Notes: generated by a model from the letters alone, not told the origin. 57,434 bases of DNA from Henriciella aquimarina (GCF_002088975.1 NZ_NCST01000082.1:1-57434), one strand, 5' to 3'; shown: positions 28,095 through 35,561, counted from the first letter of the stretch. Program-made: numbers and translations.

Positions 28095-29441
28095 ATGGCC
28101 CGACTTCGAAGACGCAGGGAAACAGGCAGACAGGGCACATGGCGCCAGGCGCTGCTCTTCAACAGCCTCCTGCTTTTGCTCATCGTTCTTGGCACGCGCG
28201 TGATGACGAACGCCTACACCGCCGAAAGCGCCGGTGACGTCCCTGACATCCAGGCGCGAAACGAGACACGCCGCGAGATCGAATCGGCCTTCCAGACGAT
28301 CGTTCCGAAGGGCAATGTCGCCCGCGCCTTCTGGGCCGACCAGATTTCACGCGAACTCGATGCGCGCGACTTTTCAGCCGCCCGCGGCTATCTGCTTGCC
28401 GCCCCCGTCATGCTCGAACGCGACGATGCCCGTGCCATTCTGGCCGCAGCCGATGCCGAGGAGTCCGGCTCGCAGGATCAGCGCCTGGTCAAGGCAGGCT
28501 TGCTCTTCCTGCCGAACGAGACCCGCGCCGAATATCAGCGCGCCATCGAGCCGCCGCGCATCGAGGTGGTCCCGAGGCCGGACCTCGAAGCAAGGGAAGA
28601 ACTTCGCGAAGGCGAACACCCCGGCAATGTCCCCGAACCGTCTGACGACACCGATGCCGCCGGCACAGCCTCTCCGGAGGCGGCGAGCGAAGGGGGGATC
28701 CAGCCCCTCAGCCCGGACACGATGCTTGCCACCGAGGACTATGAGGAGCCGGGCGGACCGGCCTTCTCCATGGTGGGCGACCGGACAGACCTGGTCCGGC
28801 GCGCGCAGCACTGGGTCAATGGCGACCGGATCGACAGCCTGCAATTGCGCCTGAGCGCCATCAGCCTGATCGGCGCGACGGAGCCGGCCGGCATCTCGCC
28901 CTATGCCGAAGCCATCTCGGTCCTGAAAGCCGCCGACCGCGCCGGCCGGCTGACCCCGGACTATCGCGAATACCTGTTCGAGCGCGTCGACCTCGCCCTG
29001 CCCGAAGAGACGGCCTTTGCCGCGGTCCGCGATGCGCTTTCCAAAGTCGCCCCCATGGCGGAGCTTGAAGAGCGCGTGCTGGAAGCTTTCCGCAACGCCA
29101 TCAGCGCCGAAGGCCTGGCCCGGCTGCAGCGTGACCTCTCCGCCGTCGCCCGGATCGCCGACCTCACGAGCCCGTCAGGCGCGGTGACGCTTCTGGAAAC
29201 GGCCCGCTCGCCGGAGGATGTGAAGAAGCTGCAGCTGATTTCGGAAGCCGGTGGCGACCGGGCCGTGGCGCTGACCAAGCAGATTGGCCCGCGCGTCCTG
29301 AAGCTTGCCCAGATCGGGGTAAAATGGTCGCTGAACTTGGTGCTTCAGCTGATGGCTCTTGCGGCGATCGCCATGGCGCTGATCTGGACGGCCGTCTCGG
29401 CTGTCGGCCAGGCGCGCCCTGTGCGCCATTACCGCCACTGA
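28095..29441 (+). CDS. Bitopic membrane protein of unknown function
   Basis: 448-residue protein I do not recognise. An N-terminal basic segment precedes one membrane helix (LLFNSLLLLLIVLG, near residues 21-34). A long, mostly helical acidic region with a proline-rich linker follows, and a second membrane helix near the C-terminus (LNLVLQLMALAAIAMALIW) ends in a short basic tail. The bulk would therefore sit in the periplasm between two anchors. I prefer the ATG at 28095; a TTG five codons upstream sits against the GGAAGGG ribosome-binding site. It diverges from dksA and its stop directly abuts the marC-like stop. Confidence 0.6.
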   Translation: MARLRRRRETGRQGTWRQALLFNSLLLLLIVLGTRVMTNAYTAESAGDVPDIQARNETRREIESAFQTIVPKGNVARAFWADQISRELDARDFSAARGYLLAAPVMLERDDARAILAAADAEESGSQDQRLVKAGLLFLPNETRAEYQRAIEPPRIEVVPRPDLEAREELREGEHPGNVPEPSDDTDAAGTASPEAASEGGIQPLSPDTMLATEDYEEPGGPAFSMVGDRTDLVRRAQHWVNGDRIDSLQLRLSAISLIGATEPAGISPYAEAISVLKAADRAGRLTPDYREYLFERVDLALPEETAFAAVRDALSKVAPMAELEERVLEAFRNAISAEGLARLQRDLSAVARIADLTSPSGAVTLLETARSPEDVKKLQLISEAGGDRAVALTKQIGPRVLKLAQIGVKWSLNLVLQLMALAAIAMALIWTAVSAVGQARPVRHYRH

Positions 29442-30080
29442 TCAGACCCCGAACGCCCCAATGATGCCGTCGATGAGCAACTGAGCCGAGAGAGCGGCCA
29501 GGATCACACCGAAGATCCGCGTGATGGCGCCGGCAACGCTTTCCCCCATCGCCTTCACGAGCGGCGACGCAACGAGGAAGACCAAGAGACACAGCACCAT
29601 GTTCGCCCCGATAGCGGAGAGAACCGCGCTCTTTTCCATCCAGCTTTCCGACTCCGACATGAACAGCATCGCCGTGGCGATCGAGCCGGGCCCGGCCAGC
29701 ATGGGAATCCCGATTGGAAACACCGAGACATCTTCCGGCGTCTCGTGCTCCTCGAGATATTCGTCCGCACGCGTTTCGCGGCGCTCGGTCCGCTTTTCGA
29801 AGACCATGTCGAGCGCGATGAGGAAGAGCAGCACGCCACCCGCGGCCCGGAAGGCATCGATGGTGATCTTGAGCTGCTGTAGCAGCCAGGCCCCGAAGAA
29901 GGCGAAGCCGAAGATAATCAGCGTCGCGACCAGGATGGAGCGCACCGCCATGTTCCGGCGATAGGCGGCATTCCCGCGCGCCGTCAGCGACGCGAAGATA
30001 GGCGCCACGCCCAGCGCGTCGATCAGAACGAAGAAGGTCACGAAGGACGCGGTAAAGATATTCAGGAAATCGCCACTCAT
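29442..30080 (-). CDS. MarC-family integral membrane protein
   Basis: 212-residue six-helix membrane protein of the MarC (YchE/YhgN) family. The family opening TASFVTFFVLIDALGVAPIFASLT is at residues 9-32 and a second family segment GIPMLAGPGSIATAM near 123-137. Function is unclear for the family; despite the name, MarC is not shown to confer antibiotic resistance. It is followed on the same strand by nothing coding before the convergent gene. The upstream 104-residue gene ends 9 bases before its start, so it may be cotranscribed with flbT. Confidence 0.9.
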   Translation of the reverse strand: MSGDFLNIFTASFVTFFVLIDALGVAPIFASLTARGNAAYRRNMAVRSILVATLIIFGFAFFGAWLLQQLKITIDAFRAAGGVLLFLIALDMVFEKRTERRETRADEYLEEHETPEDVSVFPIGIPMLAGPGSIATAMLFMSESESWMEKSAVLSAIGANMVLCLLVFLVASPLVKAMGESVAGAITRIFGVILAALSAQLLIDGIIGAFGV

Positions 30081-30089
30081 GCCGGCGCC

Positions 30090-30404
30090 TTATCCAGACT
30101 GCTTCAAGGCGTCCAGTATCTCTTCCACCAGCGGATGCAGGACAGACATGCCGGAACGCAGCCCTGCCGGACGCTCGACGGGCTCCTCATCGGCCATGGC
30201 CTTGAGCAGGCGAAGCCCTCTGGCCCGCTGCAGCAGGCCCGGAAGGTCTTCGGCGCGGCTGGCCGTACCGATATAGCCATGACCGAAATCGACGCGGATC
30301 GACAGGTCGGCCTCGCCCGATTCCAGAAGCTCTATGGCCTCGTCGAGAGGAAGGGGCGCTTGTTCGGCGCCCTCTCCCGTCTGCAGGTTGGGTTTAGCTG
30401 ACAT
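30090..30404 (-). CDS. Small protein coupled to flbT
   Basis: 104-residue protein of unrecognised family. It is acidic at the N-terminus, contains a region rich in Leu and Arg (LPGLLQRARGLRLLKAMA near 54-71) and ends in an amphipathic helix (VLHPLVEEILDALKQ). Its ATG lies inside the end of flbT (11-base overlap), which indicates translational coupling and a related job, presumably flagellar. It does not resemble FlaF, the usual flbT neighbour. The marC-like gene starts 9 bases after its stop. Confidence 0.65.
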   Translation of the reverse strand: MSAKPNLQTGEGAEQAPLPLDEAIELLESGEADLSIRVDFGHGYIGTASRAEDLPGLLQRARGLRLLKAMADEEPVERPAGLRSGMSVLHPLVEEILDALKQSG

Positions 30405-30789
30405 GGGCGCCTCCGCCCGTTTCCATCAGGCCGAGCTTCCGGAAAGCGCCCAGGCCGCGGTAGATCTGACCCGCTGCCACAGCCCGCGTGATATCGAGCA
30501 CCTTGTCGCGGCTCGCCTGGTCGGGGGCCTCTTCCATCAGGTCGGCAAGCGCGGCGATGCAGGTATCGAAGACGGCGCCGTCTGTCTCCCCGGTGAGGTA
30601 AAGCTGCATGACGGCAAAATAGGCCGCCTCGGCCTGCGTCCTGATCCGGTCGGGAAAAATGATGTCGCGCTCACGCAGGATACGCGCCTTGGTTTCGAGC
30701 AGCAGGGTACCCCGCCGTTCGCCATTGCGGATCACAGCGCCATTCACGACCACGGCTTCGCCGGGCTTGAGCGACAGTTTGAGAGGCAT
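30394..30789 (-). CDS. flbT: Flagellin regulator FlbT
   Basis: RNA-binding regulator that in Caulobacter binds the 5' leader of flagellin mRNA and represses its translation until the hook is complete. The product from MPLKLSLKPGEAVVVNGAVI is 131 residues and shows the family features: a VVVNGAVIRNGERRGTLLLE beta-rich start, a helical middle, and TRAVAAGQIYRGLGAFRKL near the C-terminus. I choose this ATG because GGGGGGAAGG precedes it at about four bases; the frame opens 20 codons upstream without support. It overlaps the next gene by 11 bases. A near-match CtrA box lies 63 bases upstream. Confidence 0.9.
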   Translation of the reverse strand: MPLKLSLKPGEAVVVNGAVIRNGERRGTLLLETKARILRERDIIFPDRIRTQAEAAYFAVMQLYLTGETDGAVFDTCIAALADLMEEAPDQASRDKVLDITRAVAAGQIYRGLGAFRKLGLMETGGGAHVS

Positions 30790-30851
30790 TTTGCCTTCCC
30801 CCCCAAGGGATAATTCGGTCCGAATCAGCTTCCTATCGTAGAAAGTCAATG

Positions 30852-30867
30852 GTTAATACGGCATTGA
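30852..30867 (-). promoter_or_regulatory. CtrA-like box before flbT
   Basis: On the minus strand TCAA-N7-TTAAC, one mismatch from the CtrA consensus, 63 bases upstream of the chosen flbT start. The spacing suits a site overlapping a -35 region. Binding is inferred. Confidence 0.5.
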
Positions 30868-30979
30868 AAGTGCCATATGCCAGCGGTTTCCCGCTTGACG
30901 CGAAGACAGCGTGAGCCCGACGGTTGCCCTCTGCTGCACTGCGTCTATCATCGCACGGGAATGTGAATTGGAGACTGTC

Positions 30980-31846
30980 ATGCGATTTGAAGGCACCGAG
31001 AACTACGTCGCAACCGAAGATTTGCAGGTGGCCGTTAACGCCGCCATCGCGCTTCAGCGGCCCCTTCTGGTGAAGGGCGAGCCGGGCACCGGCAAGACGG
31101 TTCTCGCCATTGAAGTGGCCCAGGCCCTCGGCGTTCCGCTGATCGAATGGCACATCAAGTCCAGCACCAAAGCCGCCCAGGGCCTGTACGAGTATGACGC
31201 CGTCTCACGCCTGCGCGACGGCCAGATGGGCGACGAGCGCGCCAAGGACATCTCGAACTACATCAAGAAGGGTAAGCTGTGGGAGGCTTTCACCTCGCCC
31301 GAGCGCCCGATCCTGCTGATCGACGAGATCGACAAGGCCGACATCGAATTCCCCAACGACCTCCTGCAGGAGCTCGACCGGATGGAGTTCTATGTTTACG
31401 AGACCGACGAGGTCATCAAGGCCAAGCAGCGCCCGATCGTGATCATCACGTCCAACAATGAGAAGGAACTGCCGGACGCCTTCCTGCGCCGCTGCTTCTT
31501 CCACTTCATCAAATTCCCGGACGAACAGACGATGCGCGACATCATCGACGTCCACTATCCGGGCATCAAGCAGAAGCTGGTGAAGGAGGCGCTGACCACC
31601 TTCTACTCCATGCGCGAAGTGCCGGGCATGAAGAAGAAGCCGTCCACCAGCGAACTGCTCGACTGGCTGAAACTCCTCATGAACGAGGATATCGACCTGG
31701 AGACAGTGCGTGAGAAGGACCCGGACAAACTGACCCCGCCGCTGCACGGCGCGCTGCTCAAGAACGAGCAGGATGTGGCCCTGTTCGAGCGCCTGGCGTT
31801 TCTCTCGAGACGCGAAAACAATCCGCGCCGCGGCCCGGCCGGCTAA
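30980..31846 (+). CDS. MoxR-family AAA+ ATPase
   Basis: 288-residue AAA+ ATPase of the MoxR type, chaperone-like proteins that usually act on VWA-domain partners or metalloenzyme maturation. Walker A GEPGTGKT is near residues 37-44, Walker B LLIDEIDKAD near 112-121, sensor 1 in IITSNNEKELPDAFLRRC with the arginine finger, and a C-terminal lid. I start at the ATG preceded by GGAG at seven bases. The usual downstream VWA/CoxE-like gene is missing; the next gene, tlyA, is convergent and 9 bases away. Confidence 0.92.
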   Translation: MRFEGTENYVATEDLQVAVNAAIALQRPLLVKGEPGTGKTVLAIEVAQALGVPLIEWHIKSSTKAAQGLYEYDAVSRLRDGQMGDERAKDISNYIKKGKLWEAFTSPERPILLIDEIDKADIEFPNDLLQELDRMEFYVYETDEVIKAKQRPIVIITSNNEKELPDAFLRRCFFHFIKFPDEQTMRDIIDVHYPGIKQKLVKEALTTFYSMREVPGMKKKPSTSELLDWLKLLMNEDIDLETVREKDPDKLTPPLHGALLKNEQDVALFERLAFLSRRENNPRRGPAG

Positions 31847-31855
31847 GCGATAAAA

Positions 31856-32590
31856 TCATCCATGCCGGGCGTGCACCAGCCGCTCGGCATTGCCATCTCC
31901 GCCCGTGATCGGGCTGTCATCGCGTCCGGTCACGTGCCACCCCTGCCAGGCCAGCCAGCTGCAGAAGGCTTCTTCCGCACAGGCCACCGCGGCGGTGTCT
32001 TTCACAATCCCGCCCTTGCCGACATGCGCACGGCCGACCTGGAATTGCGGTTTGAACAGGCAGACAAGCTCGGCCTGCTCGGCTGAAAGCGACAAAGGCA
32101 CGGCCAGCAGCTTCTCGAGCGCGATAAAGCTCGCATCGCAGACAATCAGCGACGGCGCGTCGGCGATCTGTTCGCGGGTCAGGTCCCGGGCATCGGTGGC
32201 CTCCAGCGCCGTGACGCGCTCATCGGCGGCGACCTTTTCATGCAGCTGCCCCCGGCCGACATCCACGGCATAGACGTGCTGGGCCCCCTTCTGGAGCAGG
32301 ACGTCGGTAAAGCCGCCGGTCGAGGCGCCGATATCGAGACAGATCCGTCCTGCCGGATCGACGCCGAAAATCTCGAGCGCATGAGCGAGCTTCAGGCCGC
32401 CCCGGGAGACCCAGGGGTGGACGGCGGCCGCCTCGATCCGGTCCGTCGATGCAATCCTGGCCGATGGTTTGCTCAAACAGGCACCATTCACGCGAACGTG
32501 ACCGCCGGCGATTGCCTCCTGCGCGGCGGCCCGGCTGGCATAGTGGCCAAGCGCCACCAGCAGCCTGTCAGCTCTGTCTGTCTGGCTCAA
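31856..32590 (-). CDS. TlyA-family rRNA methyltransferase
   Basis: S4-domain plus FtsJ-type methyltransferase of 244 residues, predicted to 2'-O-methylate cytidines in 16S and/or 23S rRNA, as TlyA does in mycobacteria. The S4 RNA-binding domain (RLLVALGHYASRAAAQEAI...GGHVRVNG) spans about 9-60. The SAM site CLDIGASTGGFTDVLLQKGA is near 89-108 and a C-terminal KPQFQVGRAHVGKGGIVKD follows. The start codon is TTG; no ATG is available upstream of the S4 domain, and GGAGG lies about eleven bases before. The name hemolysin A in databases is historical. Confidence 0.9.
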   Translation of the reverse strand: MSQTDRADRLLVALGHYASRAAAQEAIAGGHVRVNGACLSKPSARIASTDRIEAAAVHPWVSRGGLKLAHALEIFGVDPAGRICLDIGASTGGFTDVLLQKGAQHVYAVDVGRGQLHEKVAADERVTALEATDARDLTREQIADAPSLIVCDASFIALEKLLAVPLSLSAEQAELVCLFKPQFQVGRAHVGKGGIVKDTAAVACAEEAFCSWLAWQGWHVTGRDDSPITGGDGNAERLVHARHG

Positions 32591-32686
32591 AAAATTATGC
32601 CCTCCGGGAACATCGACTTTATGCCACGTGTTGAACGGTCGAGTGTGATCTTATTAATCTGGATCAGGAAACCAAGGAGTCCCCTC

Positions 32687-33295
32687 ATGACACGAACCAC
32701 CATCGCTCTGGCATCCACCGCGGCCATGGCCGTCCTGTTTGCCTGCTCGCAGCAAGCTTCGGATGCGCAGGAAGAAGATCAGGCCACGCCGGCGGAAGAG
32801 TCCATGCCGGCCGATGAGATGACCGGCGAGGGCGAGACCTCCACCCCCTCAATGATGCGCGCCACCGGCGACCTCATGGGCGGTGACGGCAACCAGATCG
32901 GCACGGCCAACCTCATTGAAGGGCCGAACGGAATCGTCATGGAAGTGAACATCGAGGCCGGCAGCCTCGAAACGGGCTGGCATGCCATCCACCTGCACCA
33001 GACCGGCGATTGCAGCGATACCGGCGAATACAAGGCCTCGGGCGGCCATATCGGCAAGATCGAAGGCGGCCACGGCCTGCTCAACCCCGACGGCCCTGAA
33101 GCCGGTGACTTGCCGAACCTCTATGTTGCCGCCGACGGCTCGGCCAATTTCGAGACGTTCAGCAACATCGTCAAAATGTCCCAGATCCTCGACGACGATG
33201 GCAGTGCCGTCATCATCCACGAAGGCCGCGACGACCATATGAGCCAGCCCATTGGCGGGGCCGGCAGCCGCGTGGCCTGTGCGGTGATCGAATAG
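32687..33295 (+). CDS. Cu/Zn superoxide dismutase-like lipoprotein
   Basis: 202-residue exported protein of the SodC fold. The leader ends in a lipobox (LFAC, Cys20), followed by an acidic Glu/Thr/Pro linker to about residue 58. Copper ligands are present as His102, His104, His121 and His178. Of the zinc ligands, His121, His129 and Asp141 are present but the fourth, normally His, is Glu138 in GPEAGDLPN. The disulfide cysteines Cys109 and Cys198 are kept. AAGGAG seven bases upstream supports the start. Superoxide dismutation in the periplasm is the family role; activity with the altered zinc site is uncertain. Confidence 0.87.
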   Translation: MTRTTIALASTAAMAVLFACSQQASDAQEEDQATPAEESMPADEMTGEGETSTPSMMRATGDLMGGDGNQIGTANLIEGPNGIVMEVNIEAGSLETGWHAIHLHQTGDCSDTGEYKASGGHIGKIEGGHGLLNPDGPEAGDLPNLYVAADGSANFETFSNIVKMSQILDDDGSAVIIHEGRDDHMSQPIGGAGSRVACAVIE

Positions 33296-34027
33296 CTACT
33301 GCAGGGTCAGGCCGCCATCGGCGATGATGGTCTGGCCCGTCACATAGCTGGCGAGCGGCGACGCCAGGAACATGACCACACCGGCCATGTCCTGCGGCGT
33401 GCCCATCCGGCCCTGAGGAATGCCTCGCAGCGCGCCTGCGAGGCGTTTTTCGTTTTTCGTGGTGACATGGGTAAGCTTGGTTTCGACAAGCCCCGGTGCC
33501 AGCCCGTTCACGCGGATGCCATCGCTCGCCCAGGCCGCGCCGAGCGTCTTGGTCAGCCCGACCGCGGCGTGCTTCGATGCGCTGTAGGCCGGCGTGCCGA
33601 TCGTCGCGCCGAAGCCCGCGACGGAGCTGACGATGATCATCGATCCGCCGCGCGCCTGCAGCGCCGGTTTCAGCGCCCGGGCAACGTCCATGACGCTGTT
33701 GATGTTCACGTCCATCACATCGTCCCAGCCTTCACGCTCGAACTCCTGGCGCTTGTAGCGCACAGTGCCCTGGCAGAGGACCAGCACGTCGAGCTCGGTG
33801 ATATCGGCTGTGGCGCGGTCGATGGCGGCGCGGTCGGCAACATCGACCTGGGTGTAGGCCAGTCCGGTCAGGTCGGAGCCTTCGACGCCGTCATAGTCGG
33901 ACGCCGTCGGCCTTGTGCCCCAGATGGACACCTCGGCGCCCGCGGCCCGGAAGGCCTGAGCCACCCCGTTTCCAATCCCGCTGGATCCACCGACGACCAG
34001 CACTTTCCGGCCTGAAAAATCGAGCAT
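33296..34027 (-). CDS. Short-chain dehydrogenase/reductase
   Basis: 243-residue SDR oxidoreductase. The NAD(P)-binding VVGGSSGIGNGV is at residues 11-22, the NxN/VNINS motif near 108-111, and the catalytic Ser-Tyr-Lys set includes Tyr148 and Lys152 in YSASKHA. The C-terminus GQTIIADGGLTLQ is typical of classical SDRs. The substrate cannot be inferred. Its stop directly abuts the stop of the convergent superoxide dismutase-like gene. The arfB stop lies 10 bases upstream on the same strand, so it may be cotranscribed with arfB. Confidence 0.9.
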   Translation of the reverse strand: MLDFSGRKVLVVGGSSGIGNGVAQAFRAAGAEVSIWGTRPTASDYDGVEGSDLTGLAYTQVDVADRAAIDRATADITELDVLVLCQGTVRYKRQEFEREGWDDVMDVNINSVMDVARALKPALQARGGSMIIVSSVAGFGATIGTPAYSASKHAAVGLTKTLGAAWASDGIRVNGLAPGLVETKLTHVTTKNEKRLAGALRGIPQGRMGTPQDMAGVVMFLASPLASYVTGQTIIADGGLTLQ

Positions 34028-34037
34028 GATGACCTCC

Positions 34038-34472
34038 CTATTCGTCGCGCTCGACCTTTCCTCTCAGGGCTTTGGTCTGCGCGCGTTCTTTCTTCGCCTT
34101 GATCCGCCGTTCAATGGCCCCGCGTCCGGGCCGCGTCGGAATCCGGCGCTTTCGCTTATGGGTCGCTTTCCGGATCATGCCCGTCAATCGTTCCCTCGCG
34201 GCATCCCGGTTGCGCGCCTGCGAGCGGTGCTCGCTGGCCTCGACCAGGACATCGCCCTCCTTGGTGATACGGTTCTTCCAGAGCCGGCGGAAGCGCGCCT
34301 TGATCGCCGGCGGCAGCGAAGAGGCCTCGACATTCCAGCGCAGCTGAACCGCCGTCGAAACCTTGTTCACATTCTGCCCGCCAGGTCCGGATGCGCGTGT
34401 AAATGTCTCGACCAGCTCCCAGTAAGGCACTGTAATTTCGTCATTAATTTTCAAGTCTGTCGAGACCGACAT
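34038..34472 (-). CDS. arfB: Alternative ribosome-rescue factor ArfB
   Basis: 144-residue peptidyl-tRNA hydrolase that frees stalled ribosomes lacking a stop codon. The catalytic GGQ is at residues 31-33 within FTRASGPGGQNVNKVSTAV, and the basic C-terminal tail (ATHKRKRRIPTRPGRG, then KAKKERAQTKALRGK) is the part that enters the empty mRNA channel in E. coli ArfB (YaeJ). Its size separates it from full release factors. In Caulobacter ArfB is the backup for tmRNA-SmpB; smpB lies 4 kb away in this window. It reads away from the RcnB-like gene. Confidence 0.95.
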   Translation of the reverse strand: MSVSTDLKINDEITVPYWELVETFTRASGPGGQNVNKVSTAVQLRWNVEASSLPPAIKARFRRLWKNRITKEGDVLVEASEHRSQARNRDAARERLTGMIRKATHKRKRRIPTRPGRGAIERRIKAKKERAQTKALRGKVERDE

Positions 34473-34586
34473 GATGAAGGACCTGTTCAGCTAGGGTTCA
34501 AGCACCGGAACATAGGATGAAACCAAGGCTTTAGACTGTAAGCCAAACACATACCGGTTCTCCGGTACAATCATAAGGAGGCTGTC

Positions 34587-35213
34587 ATGGCGCTCTTTTC
34601 TTATCTGGCGCGGATTGGCGCAATAGGCGCTCTGGCGTTTGCCGTCCTGGCGCCGGCTTCAATGGCAGACGAGCGCGGACGCGGCGACCGTGGCGGCCAT
34701 CATGACCGCGGCGATCGCGGCCATCGCGGCGGAGACTGGAACCGGGGCGACAGGGGCCACCGCGGCGACTGGAATCGTGGCAGCCGCGACCATCGCCGCG
34801 ACTGGAACCGCCACCACAACAACCGCCATGACTGGGATCGCGGCCGGCGCCATGCGCGCGACTGGAACCGGCATCACCGCCCGGCCCGCCACTGGAACAA
34901 TCACTACCGGTCCTACCGCCCGCGCGTGATCAACCGCTACTATTACAGCGCCCCGCGCTATGCCTATCCAAGGCCGCGCTCGCGGGTGATCTTCCACTAT
35001 AATTCCGGCTATTATCACAACGGCTACCGGATCGGCGGCTATTACGACTATTCGCCGAGGACGATCATCATCAACGATTATGGCCGCTACGGGCTCTACC
35101 GCCCGCCGCACGGACATCACTGGGTGCGCGACCCGTATAGCGACGACGCCGTCCTGACCTCGGTTGCGACCGGCGCCATCATTGGCCTGGCCGTGGGGAT
35201 CCTCTCCCAGTAG
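34587..35213 (+). CDS. RcnB-like exported Arg/His-rich repeat protein
   Basis: 208-residue protein with a signal peptide (about residues 1-27). Then comes a strongly basic Arg/His/Asp/Gly region with tandem decapeptides, a Tyr-rich stretch (about 110-160), and a C-terminal RcnB-type domain: RPPHGHHWVRD followed by ALLTSVATGAIIGLA-like residues, read here as AVLTSVATGAIIGLAVGIL. RcnB in E. coli is a periplasmic protein affecting nickel and cobalt homeostasis. The His-rich repeats could bind metal or polyanions, but this is inference. A strong AAGGAGG supports the start, and a hairpin terminator follows. Confidence 0.72.
   Translation: MALFSYLARIGAIGALAFAVLAPASMADERGRGDRGGHHDRGDRGHRGGDWNRGDRGHRGDWNRGSRDHRRDWNRHHNNRHDWDRGRRHARDWNRHHRPARHWNNHYRSYRPRVINRYYYSAPRYAYPRPRSRVIFHYNSGYYHNGYRIGGYYDYSPRTIIINDYGRYGLYRPPHGHHWVRDPYSDDAVLTSVATGAIIGLAVGILSQ
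34734..34919 (+). repeat. In-frame decapeptide tandem repeat
   Basis: Six consecutive coding repeats of 33, 33, 30, 30, 30 and 30 bases encode variants of DWNR-(6 or 7 residues): DWNRGDRGHRG, DWNRGSRDHRR, DWNRHHNNRH, DWDRGRRHAR, DWNRHHRPAR and HWNNHYRSYR. Unit boundaries are read directly from the translation. Confidence 0.8.
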
Positions 35214-35242
35214 CCCGAACCTGACCGCTTCAACACCGCCCC

Positions 35243-35280
35243 ATGCCCGGTATTCCTTGCGAATGCCGGGCATTTTCATC
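35243..35280 (+). terminator. Terminator after RcnB-like gene
   Basis: An 8-base perfect stem (ATGCCCGG against CCGGGCAT) with a 15-base loop followed by TTTCATCTTTC, 30 bases after the stop of the RcnB-like gene. It separates that gene from the RNA unit that follows. Confidence 0.8.
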
Positions 35281-35372
35281 TTTCATTAGGGCCGAGTCAT
35301 GCTTTACTTGTCCGTACCGGGCGTAACTTGCGGTCGGTGCTTTGTTTTCAACATCAGAAAGGAGGTGATCCA

Positions 35373-35453
35373 ATGTCGAGTGAGAAACCAGGGGCGGCGA
35401 TTGGATCCGTCTGTGCTGGTGGCCTTGGAGAGCAGCCTCTCTTCGTCCGCTAG
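35373..35453 (+). CDS. 26-residue mini-ORF after a perfect Shine-Dalgarno
   Basis: ATG to TAG, 26 codons, product starting MSSEKPGAAIGSV and ending GEQPLFVR. No family recognised and no membrane segment. The reason to call it is the ribosome-binding site: AAGGAGGTGATCC, full complementarity to the 3' end of 16S rRNA, with GGAGG seven bases from the ATG, the strongest such site I saw in the window. It is followed within 60 bases by an intrinsic terminator. Whether the peptide or the act of translation matters cannot be told. Confidence 0.5.
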   Translation: MSSEKPGAAIGSVCAGGLGEQPLFVR

Positions 35454-35511
35454 CACTGACATCAGGCAGGATATGTCCTGCCGGGATTCAAGAGCCAAAC
35501 CGGCTCACGGA

Positions 35512-35540
35512 GGCCACCCCTCGGGGTGGCCTTTTCGTTT
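35512..35540 (+). terminator. Terminator of the mini-ORF RNA
   Basis: A 9-base perfect stem (GGCCACCCC against GGGGTGGCC) closed by a 2-base TC spacer, so the effective loop takes in the top pairs, followed by TTTTCGTTT. No T tract on the other strand, so it is directional and serves the plus-strand unit. Confidence 0.9.
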
Positions 35541-35561
35541 GCGGGGATCCTGCCTGAAAGC

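Larger units (their letters stand above)
35357..35540 (+). ncRNA. Compact structured RNA with mini-ORF
   Basis: A transcription unit inferred between two terminators. It contains a Shine-Dalgarno of 16-17 bases complementary to the 16S rRNA tail (AGAAAGGAGGTGATCCA, 35357-35373 region), a 26-codon ORF, and three hairpins in a row: GGCAGG/CCTGCC at 35465-35482, GAGCC/GGCTC at 35492-35506, and the terminator. It may be a leader-peptide RNA, a ribosome-binding regulatory RNA, or simply a small mRNA. The promoter was not identified. Confidence 0.5.

Noticed and set aside
31856-32590. Annotation of the TlyA gene as a hemolysin
   Set aside because: The sequence is an S4-FtsJ methyltransferase; the hemolysin label is historical.
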